Part shown: positions 49,401 through 61,347 of the stretch, piece after piece
How positions within the stretch are numbered: the stretch's first letter is position 1
How the letters are laid out: every line of letters begins with the position of its first letter
Source of the DNA: Lantana camara
Lineage: Eukaryota > Streptophyta > Magnoliopsida > Lamiales > Verbenaceae
Length of the DNA: 64,000 nt
Assembly (NCBI GenBank): GCA_037501455.1
Contig: CM074858.1
Coordinates: 76,048,501 to 76,112,500, forward strand
Direction: 5' to 3'
Notes under the pieces: generated by a model
What the model saw: only the letters and a program-made list of their open reading frames with translations
What the model was told of the DNA's origin: nothing
Databases searched by the model: none
Made by a program: the position numbers and the translations under genes

Positions 49401-49537
49401 AACTAGAGGATGGTACCATCAAACTCCCATTTGTTAGATCAGAAGAGCAACTTTCTGACATCTTGACCAAGGCAGTGTCTCGACAGAATTTTCAAGAAGC
49501 GTTAGTCAAGTTAAGCATTGGCGACTCCATTCCTTAA
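46435..49537 (+). pseudogene. pol: copia pol: protease end, integrase, reverse transcriptase, RNase H
   Basis: Order as in Ty1/copia. The gag-pre-integrase part is WHRRLGHPS near 46707, then CQTC. The integrase core shows DLVHSDVWGP, DNGREY and QQNGSAERKNRTLLE (46870-47210). Reverse transcriptase starts [14 protein letters not shown] (about 48135), with [22 protein letters not shown] and YVDDMIITG (48588 onward). RNase H shows EAYTDADWA and ALSSAEAEF (49065-49220). The frame changes near 46430, 46700, 47225 and 47950, and stops occur at about 46987, 47217, 48471 and 49094. Many stops fit C-to-T changes of CGA, CAG or CAA codons. Not functional. Confidence 0.9.
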
Positions 49538-49540
49538 CTT

Positions 49541-49549
49541 GAGGGGGAG
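49541..49549 (+). other. Polypurine tract of copia element
   Basis: GAGGGGGAG directly before the 3' LTR start TGTTAG. Confidence 0.8.
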
Positions 49550-49732
49550 TGTTAGAAGATATGTCTAATTAGGGTAGTTATATTGTTACCTTAATTAACG
49601 GAGATAATCAATCCCTGGCTTGTAGGGATCATTTTCTATTTATCTTAAGAGTTGTTCTCGTTCCTCTGTATTCAGAATCAAAATGACGAATAATATTTTT
49701 CCTTCTCCCATCTTCATATCTATATTTCAACA
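49550..49732 (+). repeat. 3' LTR of copia element
   Basis: 183-bp partner of 34165-34347, followed by atttc, the slightly altered target duplication. Confidence 0.92.
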
Positions 49733-50193
49733 ATTTCACTTATGGGACACGTTTCTCTAATAACTTAAATGGTATTACTCTCCTATGAACTCAATCATGC
49801 AAATATGATATTGGATAATTGTTTTATGATCTCGTTATGTGTTACAACATGCTTTAATAATGTTCCGTATTATTCATGAGATTTCACTATTTGCTATTGT
49901 ATGCTTTGAGGTTCTTACAATTTGATTATGTGACTATGTGATTTAAGAATAGACTTATAGTTAATCACCATTTATAGGTGAAGATCGGATTTACTAGGAT
50001 GTCGGTACTACTACGTAATACCTGGTTACTGTAACTGAGGTTAAATTATTTCAATTGGAACCATGATTATACTATAGTATCAAATGTTTTCAAAATGTAA
50101 ACTCATAAACTCTCAAACCCTTGTTTAACTATTCCCTTAACGGGACAATCCTTTCAATGATCAAACTATGCATCAATCTATTTCAGTGATCAA
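49733..50193 (+). mobile_element. LTR K-like fragment (plus), part 2
   Basis: It continues 33728-34164 after the copia element. It matches the reverse complement of about 3250-3040 (GTATTACTCTCCTATG and GGAACCATGATTA.. regions). Non-coding. Cut at 50193 by LTR H. Confidence 0.5.
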
Positions 50194-51835
50194 TGTAGCA
50201 CCCGAGCGCAAGGTACCACATCCCCCGCACCGAGACCCCACCCGAATATGAAATAGATAATCCATACTCAAGCTAGATCACGGCGAACGGGGACATACAC
50301 ACACTCTATGCTAGGCGGGACTAACCCTTAAACCAAGAAATACAAGAATAGACAATAAAACGGACGCATAAATAACATATAAGCTGTACATTGAGCATCA
50401 CGCTCCAAAAGAATATATCATATGTAGCGCCCAGAACGGTGGGCCACCACATCCCCCGCACTTAAACCCGAACCCACATGTGAAATGGATTTCCATACAT
50501 GAGTCCAAGCCTAAGCGAACGGGAACCTACACTCACACGCTAGGCTAAGCGGGGCTATAACACGAAAAGAGCGCGCAGACAGACAATAAGAATGCGGAAG
50601 CAATATCATAAGGATCGCAAAGAAGCTCTATACTAACATATACATCATATACAACGGCCTGACGGCCCAAAAATAGGTCAAGTATTAACATAAATCTCCG
50701 AATACATATTTAGGATTCAAAACAGTTTATAAAAGTAATTAAAATGCAGCAGGTAAAAATGCCGACTCGACCTAAACTCGAAAGTACGACACGACTGACG
50801 CACTTCCCCGCCTAGCTCGAGCAACCTGCAACTAAAGTGTTAAAAGGAAGGGGTCAGTCAAACTTGACTGAGTGAGGGGGCTAACGCACACCCACACCAT
50901 AACTACATATAGAGCATCACAAATAGTCAAAGGGGTCGATCATGAACCGAGCTAGGGTTTTTCATACCAAATCATTTTTAAAACATACATATAATACCAA
51001 GGAAATCCTAACTCGTTTCACAACCACCAAAGCATAAAATAATCATAAACGTCCGGCGAGTACGGACCTCCTCAACTCCTCATACAAATCATAAATACAT
51101 AACAATTCATAAATTCATAACTCCTCAACGCCTTGGTGATCGGGAATCAAACCTTTCCACCCATATGGATTCTATATACATACGGGGTAGCTAACCCACA
51201 ATATGCCTTCCCCGGTTATTCACCGAGGGCTCAAGGTAAGAGCGCCTTCTCAACCTCCAAGAGTCGCACGCCACCACCTCAAATGGGATGTGCACAGGCT
51301 TAACCCCGACGGCCCTTGCCGTACCGGGGGTCCTTACCCACAATCCCTGGGCCCGGATTCATAAGAAACATACCAATAATCCCATCTTTCAGGGCACATC
51401 TCGCGGAATCATAAAGGAAACGTACAAGGGATTCAAAATCATAAGCTCATATACGCCCATACTTATACCATTTTCATAAATTCGAAAAGGGATACATAAA
51501 ATCATAAACGTATCATAAGCATTCGTATTTAACCATATAATACATATATAGCCACATGCAGGATACGAAATCAATAACATAAAGGCCATAGGTCGTTTAT
51601 CTATAAGAAAAGATCCTAACCCTCACCTTGAAGTGGAAGCGGAGTGAAAATCGGACAAAAGAAGCAACCGAACACCTAAACCTCGGGCTCTTTAACTTCG
51701 TGAAGAGGCTCTGAAACAAAAGAACGCAAGACCCGTGACTTAGACTCAAATATGTACCAATTAGACGCTCGAAAATGCTTAGGGATGCAATTAAAGCAAA
51801 TGAAATACATAAACATGACAAATGAACCCTACCAA

Positions 51836-52831
51836 ATCATATTCACACAATTCATAGAAAATGAGATCATAAGTTCAAAACAAGGCACATAATGCGTAAT
51901 ATAAGAAGCTAACATTGCATACACGTCATAAACGAAGAAAGAAAACACAAAGAAAAACAACGAAGCGATAAAACGAGCAATTATCGCCGCCATGTTTTCA
52001 AATGACACGGCCGTGTTGGGTTTTAGTTCAAAATGGACACGGCCGTGTCCGGTTAAAATAAATTCAGGAGCTTAATTCGAGAGGCTGACACGGCCGTGTT
52101 GAGTTTTAGTTCAAAATGGACACGACCGTATCCGGTTTTATAAAAATAAATTGCTCCAAGTCGAGAGGCTGACACGGCCGTGTCCAAAACATGCATAAAG
52201 ATGACACGACCGTGTTGGCCTATCGTCTTCGAAAAAAAATAGCAGCAGACAGTAACTCTACGTGAAAAAACAGAGCAAGGAAAAAATTCATAGAAAAAAT
52301 CATAAGTTCATTTTCTATGAATTGTGTGAAAAAATCATATTCACACAATTCATAGAAAATGAGATCATAAGTTCAAAACAAGGCACATAATGCGTAATAT
52401 AACAAGCTAACATTGCATACACGTCATAAACGAAGAAAGAAAACACAAAGAAAAGCAACGAAGCGATAAAACGAGCAATTGTCGCCGCCATATTTTCAAA
52501 TGACACGGCCGTGTTGGGTTTTAGTTCAAAATGGACACGGCCGTGTCCGGTTAAAATAAATTCAGGAGCTTAATTCGAGAGGCTGACACGGCCGTGTTGA
52601 GTTTTAGTTCAAAATGGACACGACCGTATCCGGTTTTATAAAAATAAATTGCTCCAAGTCGAGAGGCTGACACGGCCGTGTCCAAAACATGCATAAAGAT
52701 GACACGGCCATGTTGGCCTATCGTCTTCGAAAAAAAATAGCAGCAGCAACAGTAACTCTGCGTGAAAAAACAGAGCAAGGAAGCAAGGGAGCACGCAGCA
52801 ACATCAAGCAACAACCTCAAGCTACAAAACT
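51836..52831. repeat. 498-bp tandem duplication in the 3' LTR only
   Basis: The stretch starting ATCATATTCACACAATTC at 51836 recurs at 52334. The period, 498, equals the LTR length difference exactly. The junction contains a perfect 23-bp inverted repeat (52308-52330 and 52340-52362) with a 9-bp spacer, absent from the 5' LTR. This fits template switching during reverse transcription or repair. The duplication doubles the palindrome cluster. Confidence 0.88.
52003..52715. repeat. Palindrome cluster, 3' LTR G (arms GACAC)
   Basis: About a dozen copies of GACACGGCCGTGTC or decayed forms (GACACGACCGTATCC, GACACGGCCATGTT), in two sets created by the 498-bp duplication. The best copies are GGACACGGCCGTGTCC. 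Same core as LTR I and, apart from the centre, LTR D. Confidence 0.9.
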
Positions 52832-53532
52832 CATGCAAATGAAGGAAAATCACTCCCTAATTAACATACAATCATCCAATCATCCCAAAAGCTCAAAAAT
52901 TATCATATATATCAAGAACTCTCATGCAAGAATTCAAATTTCATCAATGGCAACTTCCACCACACTCATCCATATTGAAAAGGGAGACCATATAAGCATA
53001 TTAGAGTCATAAGAGATCATATATATAACTTCAAACTAAAGCTTAAGTCCAAGAAACCAAGGTGATCATCAAACCCTTAAAATTCATGTCATGTTCCATA
53101 TGTGTATCAAACATAGCCCAAAGCATGGAATTAATAGCTCAAAATGACCATATAATCATGTACATATCGAATAATATCTTACCCCTTGAAGATGTTGGAA
53201 GAAAATGGAGATTAGAGCTCAAAACCTCCTTGAGATGAATAGTGACGGGTTGAAGGGTTTAGCTCCAAAGTGCTGCACTTTTCTTCCTTTTTCTTGCTTG
53301 TACCGATTAAGAGAGGGAGAGAGATGGTTATGCATTGTTTTGGTGGAGTGTGGGGCCAAGCTTGAGGGTAATATGTCAAGAGTTGAGGGACTAAGGTGCA
53401 ATTAAGTGTAAGGTAGTCATATAAGAGCGAGGTAAGTTTCCGGTCAGATTTCGGATTATCAAATGAGCTTAAAAGGTTATGAGGCTTAGTCCATCGAACC
53501 CGAATCGTCGAAACGAGTTCCACGGTGGTGAC

Positions 53533-53552
53533 GGAATTCGAATCCGAATTCC
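53533..53552 (-). promoter_or_regulatory. Conserved covarying hairpin, 3' LTR G
   Basis: In sense GGAATTCGGATTCGAATTCC: perfect arms around GATT. Compared with D and E the fifth base is T instead of C and its partner A instead of G. The 5' LTR copy at 61090-61109 has one broken pair. Confidence 0.6.
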
Positions 53553-53790
53553 CGAGCTCAAATTACACATATTGGAACCCAAGGTGCGCTAAAAGCGTTT
53601 TAACCTCCTTTAGGTTCCGAACGTAACAACTAATTCAAAAGCTCAACAATTAGATTCGAAAACATGTAACGAGCATATATCCAAGTTCATAACACGTAAT
53701 TCTCTATCATACCAAAACAACAGGAAATTCCGGATTCAATTCAAGCATGAACGAATCAAATCTGTACGGTCTGAAAGTCGGGGTGTCACA

Positions 53791-53805
53791 ATCCTTCCCC
53801 CTTAA
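53791..53805 (-). other. Polypurine tract of Tekay element
   Basis: In sense TTTTAAGGGGGAAGGAT, directly before the 3' LTR start TGTGACACC. Confidence 0.85.
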
Positions 53806-53818
53806 AAAGGACTTGTCC

Positions 53819-56800
53819 TCAAGTCCGAACCGAGTTCTCAAACAACTCCGGATATAACCTTCTCATTTTGTCCTCAGTTTCCCAAGTCGATTCCTCGGAT
53901 TTCTGATCCCTCCAAAGTACCCTAACCAAAGGAATCCGCCGGTTTATCAGTTCTTGCATCTTCCTATCCTGAATTGCAACCGGATGCTTTTCTATGGTTA
54001 AATCCGGCTCTAACTGAACCTCTTCAACTGGGAGAATTGTTGACTCATCGGGATAATACTTACGGAGTTGAGAGGCATGAAACACATTGTGTATCCCGGT
54101 CATACTCGGCGGTAAATCCAATCTATACGTTGTTGCTCCGATTCTTTCCAAAATTTCAAACGGCCCAAGGTAACGAGGACTGAGCTTTCCACCTTTACCT
54201 ATATGAGTGAAGCCTTTTCTAGGAGACGCCTTCAAAAAGACTCTATCTCCGACTTCGAACTCTAAGGGCCTTCTTCTCTTATCGGCGTAACTCTTTTGAC
54301 GGGCTTGAGCTGCTCTCATCCTCTGTCGAATCTTATGAACTTTTTCAATGGTATCGACAATCTTTCCCTTAGACTCAGCTCTCTCGAGCTTATTCTCTTC
54401 GGTCCACCTCCAATCCTCAATATCCCAAAATAGAGGAGACCTGCACTTTCTTCCATAAAGTGCCTCGTACGGAGCCATCTTAATCGAACCCTGATAGCTG
54501 TTGTTATAAGCAAACTCAACCAATGGTAGGTGCTCATCCCACTTATCTTGGAAGTCCAAAGCACATGCTCTAAGCATATCCTCTAAGTATTGAATTAGCC
54601 TTTCAGATTGGCCGTCCGTCTGAGGATGCGAAGCTGTGCTAAACTTGAGCTTAGTGCCCAAACACTTCTGAAGATTCTGCCAAAAGATCGAAGTAAACCG
54701 TGGATCCCGATCCGAAACAATACTAGCCGGAACTCCATGTAACCTTACAATCTCCCGAACATACAATTCGGCTAGCTTAGGAACTTTCTCAGACATCCGA
54801 ACCTTGAGGAAATGGGCAGACTTAGTCAATCTGTCCACAATTACCCATATTCCATCAAACCCTCCTTTAACTCTAGGTAAGCCGGACACAAAGTCCATCG
54901 TCACTTGCTCCCACTTCCACTCGGGAATAGGAAGTGGTTGGAGAGTTCCTCCCGGCTTCTGGTGCTCTGCCTTCACCTTTTGACACGTTAGACATCGCTT
55001 CACGAAGTTCGCGACGTCCCTTTTCATGCCATTCCACCAGAATTTCTCTTTCATGTCCCGATACATCTTAGTACCTCCCGGATGAATCGAGTACCTCGAG
55101 CGATGTGCCTCCTTAAGTATAATCCTCTTGAGCTCTTCTGGGACACATATTCTCGCTTCGAACCTTAACAAACCGAAATCATCAATCCCAAACTTAGAAT
55201 TCGGATCATCCTTAGAAGGAGTTACCAACTTCTGAATCTCGGCATCCATAGCCTGAGCTTCTAACAACTGCTGTTTCAAATCCGGTATTATCGTGAGATT
55301 CGCCAACCAAGTTCCTGAAACCAAGATCTCTGAACCCAAACTTGAAGAACCTGCTTCCAAATTAGCCACATTCGCCTTTCTACTCAAGGCATCGACAACC
55401 ACGTTTGCTTTACCTGGATGGTACTGAATGGTGCAATCGTAATCCTCTAATAACTCTATCCAACGCCTCTGTCTTACATTCAGATCTTTCTGAGAAAAGA
55501 GATACTTGAGGCTTTGGTGATCCGTAAACACCTCGAACGTTGCACCGTAGAGATAGCGTCGCCACTTCATCAAAGCGAACACAACCGCAGCTAATTCAAG
55601 ATCGTGGGTAGGGTAATTCTTCTCATGCTCCTTCAACTTTCTTGAAGCATAAGCCACCACTCTACCGTGTTGCATCAAAACACAACCAAGACCCTCTTTC
55701 GAGGCATCTGTATAAACTGCATAACCCTCTGTACCCTCGGGTAGGGTAAGAACTGGTGCTGAAGTTAACTTCACCTTCAAAGTCTGAAAACTCGCCTCAC
55801 ACTTATCATCCCAGTCAAATTTCACTTCCTTCTTAGTTAGGCGAGTCAACGGGGCGGCAATTTTAGAGAAATCCTTAACAAATCTGCGGTAATAACCGGC
55901 CAACCCAAGAAAACTCCGAATCTCTGAGACATTTCTCGGTCTCTCCCAATGAAGCACGGACTCAACCTTAGATGGATCAACTTCAATCCCATCACCTGAA
56001 ATTATATATCCCAAAAACATAACTCGGTCGATCCAAAATTCACAGTTGCTGAACTTTGCATACAACTTATGTTCCCTCAAAGTTTCCAAGACGATCCGTA
56101 GATGTTGAGCATGCTCTTCAGCCGACCTAGAATACACCAGAATGTCGTCTATAAAGATCACCACGAACTTGTCAAGAAAAGGCCTGAACACTCGGTGCAT
56201 CATATCCATAAATACAGCTGGAGCATTAGTTAACCCAAACGGCATGACAACGAATTCAAAGTGCCCATATCTGGTATTAAAACCAGTCTTCGGAATATTC
56301 TCCTCCCTAATTCGCAGCTGATAGTAGCCCTGCCTCAAATCTAACTTGGAGTAGACTTTCGAGCCTTGTAAAATATCAAATAACTCCTCGATGTGAGGCA
56401 AAGGGTATTTGTTCTTCACAGTCATCCTGTTCAACTCACGGTAGTCTATACACATTCGTAGCGTTCCGTCCTTCTTCTTTACAAATAGAACGGGAGCACC
56501 CCACGGAGAAATGCTCGGACGAATGTAACCGCAAGCTAGAAGCTCATCAAGCTGCGTTTTTAATTCCTTTAACTCTGCGGGAGCCATTCTGTAGGGAGTC
56601 TTCGAAAAAGGCTCTGCTCCAGGATAAAGGTCGATTACGAACTCGATGTCCCTGTCGGGTGGTAAAGAACCCAATGTCTTAGGGAATACATCGGCATACT
56701 CTCGTACGACCTCCGTCTCCTCAAGTTTAGCCTGATCCTTCGGTCTATTCAAAAGATAGGCTACGAAACCTGTCGCACCGTCCCGGACCAGTTTACTCGC

Positions 56801-58282
56801 CTCAACGAAAGAAATAAACGGGCTTGACTTCACCTTCTCGCCCTTAAACACCACTGAACCAAAAGAAACCTTCTTTTCCCGACAATCCATCCGAGCCCCA
56901 TGTTCAGACAACCAATCCATTCCAAGGATTACATCATATCTCTTCATCGGCATTTCAATCAAATCGGCGAGGAAAACCCTATCTTCAAAACTCACTGGAC
57001 AACCCCGATAAATCCTGCAAGTAACAAGACTACCGCCAAGAGGCGAACTAACCACATAATCATGCGCACAGAGGGTAACAGGCAAGCACAACGAAGAAGC
57101 AAGATCCCGAGAAATAAAGGAATGAGATGCCCCGGGATCGAACAATGCATGAAATGTAGTGCCATGAATGCTTACGGTACCTTCAATCACGGCATTAGGA
57201 TCAAGATCTGCAACTTCCTCTTCCTCGGCCCCGAGTGCATAAGCTCTAGCCTGAATTGCGGGCCTCTGATTGTTCCCCACTGCCTGTCCTGGCCTTTTGT
57301 TGGGGCATTGATTAAGCATGTGATCCGGCGAACCACAACCGTAGCACCTCTTGTGAAGTTTGAAGCAATTTTCAACAAGATGGTTACCCTTACAATATTT
57401 GCACTGGACTTGAGGTGGTGCCGGTAGTGCTAGAGGTTGAGCCTTTTGTCCTGCCGGCTTGAATTGCTTGTTTTGAGGCTTTACCGGTGCAAAAGCTTGG
57501 TAAGCTGGCCTTTTTCCATATTTATTCTGACCTCCCGAGCTAGAACCCTGTACAGCCTGAGAAGTCCTCCTCCTCCTAGCAATCACTCGATCCTCCACTT
57601 TCAAAGCCTTCTCGGTAACTAACGCCCAAGTGTCGGTATCAACAGCTTCTAGTGCATCCTTCATATCTTCTCTTAAACCTCGAAGAAACTTCAAAGGCTT
57701 GTGGCGGTCATCGTTGGAAATATTGGGAGCATATCTTGACAAACGGTAGAACTCATCAATGTATTCGGTGACTGTCTTCTCACCTTGTTTCAAGTCCATG
57801 AACTCTTGGAGTCTTCGGTCCCTAGCGGCGATTGGAATGTACTTGTTACGAAACTCCCGAGTGAATGTTTCCCAATTAATCTCATCACCGGCAGCATCCA
57901 AACGGGCTCGGATGCTAGTCCACCAACTATAAGCTTGGCCTTGCACCATTGTGAGGGTGCACCTTGCCTTCTCAACGGTTTCACACGGTATCAACTCCCA
58001 AATTCTTTCTATTTGGATTAGCCACTCCTCAGCTTGAGTATCATTTCCACCTTCAAACTTGGGGGGATTCTGATTCCTGAACTCCCGTAAAATATGAGTG
58101 ACTTGCCCTCCTTCATGATTGACAACCGGAGGTGTATTCTGGCGATATCGGGTATCCAAATATGCACATAATCTCGCCATGAATCCCTCAGGTTCCATGT
58201 TGTTCTCGGCTTGTGGGGAACGATCCCGGTGATGTCTATGGCCCGGAGACCTGTCACAATGATGATCTCTTCTCGGAGGCAT
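53819..58282 (-). CDS. Ty3/gypsy gag-pol polyprotein (Tekay/Del type, intact)
   Basis: One uninterrupted frame of 1487 residues from the ATG at 58282 ([16 protein letters not shown]). The frame is open to 58306, but no ATG lies further upstream. Numbering from 58306 (subtract 8 for the ATG): gag about 70-260; zinc knuckles 302-314 and 321-334 ([14 protein letters not shown]); protease D390 ([10 protein letters not shown]); reverse transcriptase about 575-760 with FIDDILVYS at 718-726; RNase H from D867 (YTDASKEG) to DALSRKA; integrase H1068, H1075, C1105, C1108 and D1138, D1199, E1235; a short chromodomain-like tail at about 1454-1485 ([16 protein letters not shown]). Chromodomains of this clade steer integration toward heterochromatin. 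All catalytic residues are present. Codes for the element's own replication proteins, not a host function. Confidence 0.96.
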   Translation of the reverse strand: MPPRRDHHCDRSPGHRHHRDRSPQAENNMEPEGFMARLCAYLDTRYRQNTPPVVNHEGGQVTHILREFRNQNPPKFEGGNDTQAEEWLIQIERIWELIPCETVEKARCTLTMVQGQAYSWWTSIRARLDAAGDEINWETFTREFRNKYIPIAARDRRLQEFMDLKQGEKTVTEYIDEFYRLSRYAPNISNDDRHKPLKFLRGLREDMKDALEAVDTDTWALVTEKALKVEDRVIARRRRTSQAVQGSSSGGQNKYGKRPAYQAFAPVKPQNKQFKPAGQKAQPLALPAPPQVQCKYCKGNHLVENCFKLHKRCYGCGSPDHMLNQCPNKRPGQAVGNNQRPAIQARAYALGAEEEEVADLDPNAVIEGTVSIHGTTFHALFDPGASHSFISRDLASSLCLPVTLCAHDYVVSSPLGGSLVTCRIYRGCPVSFEDRVFLADLIEMPMKRYDVILGMDWLSEHGARMDCREKKVSFGSVVFKGEKVKSSPFISFVEASKLVRDGATGFVAYLLNRPKDQAKLEETEVVREYADVFPKTLGSLPPDRDIEFVIDLYPGAEPFSKTPYRMAPAELKELKTQLDELLACGYIRPSISPWGAPVLFVKKKDGTLRMCIDYRELNRMTVKNKYPLPHIEELFDILQGSKVYSKLDLRQGYYQLRIREENIPKTGFNTRYGHFEFVVMPFGLTNAPAVFMDMMHRVFRPFLDKFVVIFIDDILVYSRSAEEHAQHLRIVLETLREHKLYAKFSNCEFWIDRVMFLGYIISGDGIEVDPSKVESVLHWERPRNVSEIRSFLGLAGYYRRFVKDFSKIAAPLTRLTKKEVKFDWDDKCEASFQTLKVKLTSAPVLTLPEGTEGYAVYTDASKEGLGCVLMQHGRVVAYASRKLKEHEKNYPTHDLELAAVVFALMKWRRYLYGATFEVFTDHQSLKYLFSQKDLNVRQRRWIELLEDYDCTIQYHPGKANVVVDALSRKANVANLEAGSSSLGSEILVSGTWLANLTIIPDLKQQLLEAQAMDAEIQKLVTPSKDDPNSKFGIDDFGLLRFEARICVPEELKRIILKEAHRSRYSIHPGGTKMYRDMKEKFWWNGMKRDVANFVKRCLTCQKVKAEHQKPGGTLQPLPIPEWKWEQVTMDFVSGLPRVKGGFDGIWVIVDRLTKSAHFLKVRMSEKVPKLAELYVREIVRLHGVPASIVSDRDPRFTSIFWQNLQKCLGTKLKFSTASHPQTDGQSERLIQYLEDMLRACALDFQDKWDEHLPLVEFAYNNSYQGSIKMAPYEALYGRKCRSPLFWDIEDWRWTEENKLERAESKGKIVDTIEKVHKIRQRMRAAQARQKSYADKRRRPLEFEVGDRVFLKASPRKGFTHIGKGGKLSPRYLGPFEILERIGATTYRLDLPPSMTGIHNVFHASQLRKYYPDESTILPVEEVQLEPDLTIEKHPVAIQDRKMQELINRRIPLVRVLWRDQKSEESTWETEDKMRRLYPELFENSVRT

Positions 58283-58457
58283 ACAATAACATCCAAAGAA
58301 TTCCAATACACATGCGTGCGGTTAGTACATGATCATGTGCACAATTCATAGAAATTCAAGTAAATGAGGCACATAAATGCACATAACCACATTGTCCTAA
58401 TCCGAACGACCTAGACAAACTCAACACGACTCAAGAGCTTCGGTTTTGCAACCGAAA

Positions 58458-58469
58458 GCTCTGATACCA
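58458..58469 (-). other. Primer-binding site of Tekay element
   Basis: In sense TGGTATCAGAGC, eight bases after the 5' LTR end. Complementary to initiator methionine tRNA. Confidence 0.9.
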
Positions 58470-58477
58470 CTTTAAGA

Positions 58478-61347
58478 TGTAGCGCCCAGAACGGTGGGCC
58501 ACCACATCCCCCGCACTTAAACCCGAACCCACATGTGAAATGGATTTCCATACATGAGTCCAAGCCTAAGCGAACGGGAACCTACACTCACACGCTAGGC
58601 TAAGCGGGGCTGTAACACGAACAGACCGCGCAGACAGACAATAAGAATGCGGAAGCAATATCATAAGGATCGCAAAGAAGCTCTATACTAACATATACAT
58701 CATATACAACGGCCTGACGGCCCAAAAATAGGTCAAGTATTAACATAAATCTCCGAATACGTATTTAGGATTCAAAATAGTTTATAAAAGTAATTAAAAT
58801 GCAGCAGGTAAAAATGCCGACTCGACCTAAACTCGAAAGTACGACACGACCGACGCACTTCCCCGCCTAGCTCGAGCAACCTGCAACTAAAGTGTTAAAA
58901 GGAAGGGGTCAGTCAAACTTGACTGAGTGAGGGGGCTAACGCACACCCACACCATAACTACATATAGAGCATCACAAATAGTCAAAGGGGTCGATCATGA
59001 ACCGAGCTAGGGTTTTTCATACCAAATCATTTTTAAAACATACATATAATACCAAGAAAATCCTAACTCGTTTCACAACCACCAAAGCATAAAAGAATCA
59101 TAAACGTCCGGCGAGTACGGACCTCCTCAACTCCTCATACAAATCATAAATACATAACAATTCATAAATTCATAACTCCTCAACGCCTTGGTGATCGGGA
59201 ATCAAACCCTTTCCACCCATATGGATTCTATATACATACGGGGTAGCTAACCCACGATATGCCTTCCCCGGTTATTCACCGAGGGCTCAAGCTAAGAGCG
59301 CCTTCTCAACCTCCAAGAGTCGCACGCCACCACCTCAAATGGGATGTGCACAGGCTTAACCCGACGGCCCTTGCCGTACCGGGGGTCCTTACCCACAATC
59401 CCTGGGCCCGGATTCATAAGAAACATACCAATAATCCCATCTTTCAGGGCACATCTCGCGGAATCATAAAGGAAACGTACAAGGGATTCAAAATCATAAG
59501 CTCATATACGCCCATACTTATACCATTTTCATAAATTCGAAAAGGGATTCATAAAATCATAAACGTATCATAAGCATTCGTATTTAACCATATAATACAT
59601 ATATAGCCACATGCGGGATACGAAATCAATAACATAAAGGCCATAGGTCGTTTATCTATAAGAAAAGATCCTAACCCTCACCTTGAAGTGGAAGCGGAGT
59701 GAAAATCGGACAAAAGAAGCAACCGAACACCTAAACCTCAGGCTCTTTAACTTCGTAAAGAGGCTCTGAAACAAAAGAACGCAAGACCCGAGACTTAGAC
59801 TCAAATATGTACCAATTAGACGCTCGGAAATGCTTAGGGATGCAATTAAAGCAAATGAAATACATAAACATGACAAATGAACCCTACCAAATCATATTCA
59901 CACAATTCATAGAAAATGTGATCATAAGTTCAAAACAAGGCACATAATGCGTAATATAACAAGCTAACATTGCATACACGTCATAAACGAAGAAAGAAAA
60001 CACAAAGAAAAGCAACGAAGCGATAAAACGAGCAATTGTCGTCGCCATATTTTCAAATGACACGGCCATGTTGGGTTTTAGTTCAAAATGGACACGGCCG
60101 TGTCCGGTTAAAATAAATTCAGGAGCTTAATTCGAGAGGCTGACACGGCCGTGTTGAATTTTAGTTCAAAATGGACACGGTCGTGTCCGGTTTTATAAAA
60201 CTAAATTGCTCCAAGTCGAGAGGCTGACACGGCCGTGTCCAAAACATGCATAAAGATGACTCGGCCATGTTGGCCTATCGTCTTCGAAAAAAAATAGCAG
60301 CAGCAACAGTAACTCTGCGTGAAAAAACAGAGCAAGGAAGCAGGGGAGCACGCAGCAACATCAAGCAACAACCTCAAGCCACAAAACTCATGCAAATGAA
60401 GGAAAATCACTCCCTAATTAACATACAATCATCCAATCATCCCAAAAGCTCAAAAATTATCATATATATCAAGAACTCTCATGCAAGAATTCAAATTTCA
60501 TCAATGGCAACTTCCACCACACTCATCCATATTGAAAAGGGAGATCATATAAGCATATTAGGGTCATAAGAGATCATATATATAACTTCAAACTAAAGCT
60601 TAAGTCCAAGAAACCAAGGTGATCATCAAACCCTTAAAATTCATGTCATGTTCCATATGTGTATCAAACATAGCCCAAAGCATGGAATTAATAGCTCAAA
60701 ATGACCATATAATCATGTACATATCAAATAATATCTTACCCCTTGAAGATGTTGGAAGAAAATGGAGATTAGAGCTCAAAACCTCCTTGGGATGAATAGT
60801 GACGGGTTGAAGGGTTTAGCTCCAAAGTGCTGCACTTTTCTTCCTTTTTCTTGCTTGTACCGATTAAGAGAGGGAGAGAGATGGTTATGCATTGTTTTGG
60901 TGGAGTGTGGGGCCAAGCTTGAGGGTAATATGTCAAGAGTTGAGGGACTAAGGTGCAATTAAGTGTAAGGTAGTCATATAAGAGCGGGGTAAGTTTCCGG
61001 TCAGATTTCGGATTATCAAATGAGCTTAAAAGGTTATGAGGCTTAGTCCATCGAACCCGAATCTTCGAAACGAGTTCCACGGTGATGACGAAATTCGAAT
61101 CCGAATTCCCGAGCTCAAATTACACATATTGGAACCCAAGGTGCGCTAAAAGCGTTTTAACCTCCTTTAGGTTCCGAACGTAACAACTAATTCAAAAGCT
61201 CAACAATTAGATTCGAAAACATGTAACGAGCATATATCCAAGTTCATAACACGTAATTCTCTATCATACCAAAACAATAGGAAATTCCGGATTCAATTCA
61301 AGCATGAACGAATCAAATCTGTATGGTCTGAAAGTCGGGGTGTCACA
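58478..61347 (-). repeat. 5' LTR of Tekay element (LTR G, 2870 bp)
   Basis: Unduplicated copy. In sense: hairpin 61109-61090 (one broken pair), donor-like site with last exon base 60740, exon-like block 59765-59682 (84 bp), acceptor TTGCAG just before 58880, then the end block. As the 5' LTR it would drive the gag-pol RNA. Several ATGs remain between the acceptor and the gag ATG. Confidence 0.92.
60058..60273. repeat. Palindrome cluster, 5' LTR G (arms GACAC)
   Basis: Six copies: a decayed GACACGGCCATGTT, GGACACGGCCGTGTCC at 60090-60105, GACACGGCCGTGTT, GGACACGGTCGTGTCC, GACACGGCCGTGTCC and a decayed GACTCGGCCATGTT. They alternate at about 30 and 55 bp, with similar spacer sentences (TTTTAGTTCAAAATG). 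Confidence 0.9.

Larger units (their letters stand above)
34165..49732 (+). mobile_element. Decayed Ty1/copia element with 183-bp LTRs, carrying three nested solo LTRs
   Basis: The LTRs at 34165-34347 and 49550-49732 begin TGTTAGAAGATA and end TTTCAACA. The flanking target is gtttc/atttc (four of five match). Removing E (34776-42492, containing D) and F (42921-45765) with one TSD copy each leaves an element of about 5 kb with gag, protease, integrase, reverse transcriptase and RNase H in copia order. Stops and frameshifts make it non-functional. Motifs such as YVDDMIITG suggest an Ale/Ivana-like lineage, tentatively. Confidence 0.92.
50423..53790 (-). repeat. 3' LTR of Tekay element (LTR G, 3368 bp, with internal duplication)
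   Basis: In sense it starts TGTGACACCCCGAC and ends GGGCGCTACA. It carries the hairpin (53533-53552), donor-like CAAGGG|GTAAGA with last exon base 53183, exon-like block 51710-51627 (84 bp, after TTTGTTTCAG, before GTGAGGG) and acceptor TTGCAG just before 50825. It is 498 bp longer than the 5' LTR because of the tandem duplication at 51836-52831. Confidence 0.92.
50423..61347 (-). mobile_element. Full-length Ty3/gypsy element, Tekay/Del chromovirus type
   Basis: The LTRs at 50423-53790 (3' LTR) and 58478-61347 (5' LTR) enclose one intact gag-pol frame on the minus strand, with primer site and polypurine tract in place. The flanks are tcata and tctta (one mismatch). It lies inside LTR H. All parts needed for transposition are visible, so it may be active or recently active. 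The two LTRs differ mainly by a 498-bp tandem duplication in the 3' copy plus scattered substitutions (not counted). Confidence 0.93.

Noticed and set aside
56900..57427. 175-codon plus-strand frame across gypsy gag/protease
   Set aside because: Antisense to an intact, well-recognised polyprotein; no known domain; explained by codon bias of the real gene.
58283..58306. Upstream extension of the gypsy polyprotein by 8 residues
   Set aside because: The codon at 58306 on the minus strand is TTG. The first ATG is at 58282.
50423..61347. Perfect target-site duplication for the Tekay element
   Set aside because: The flanks are tcata and tctta, one mismatch; accepted as an altered duplication only.
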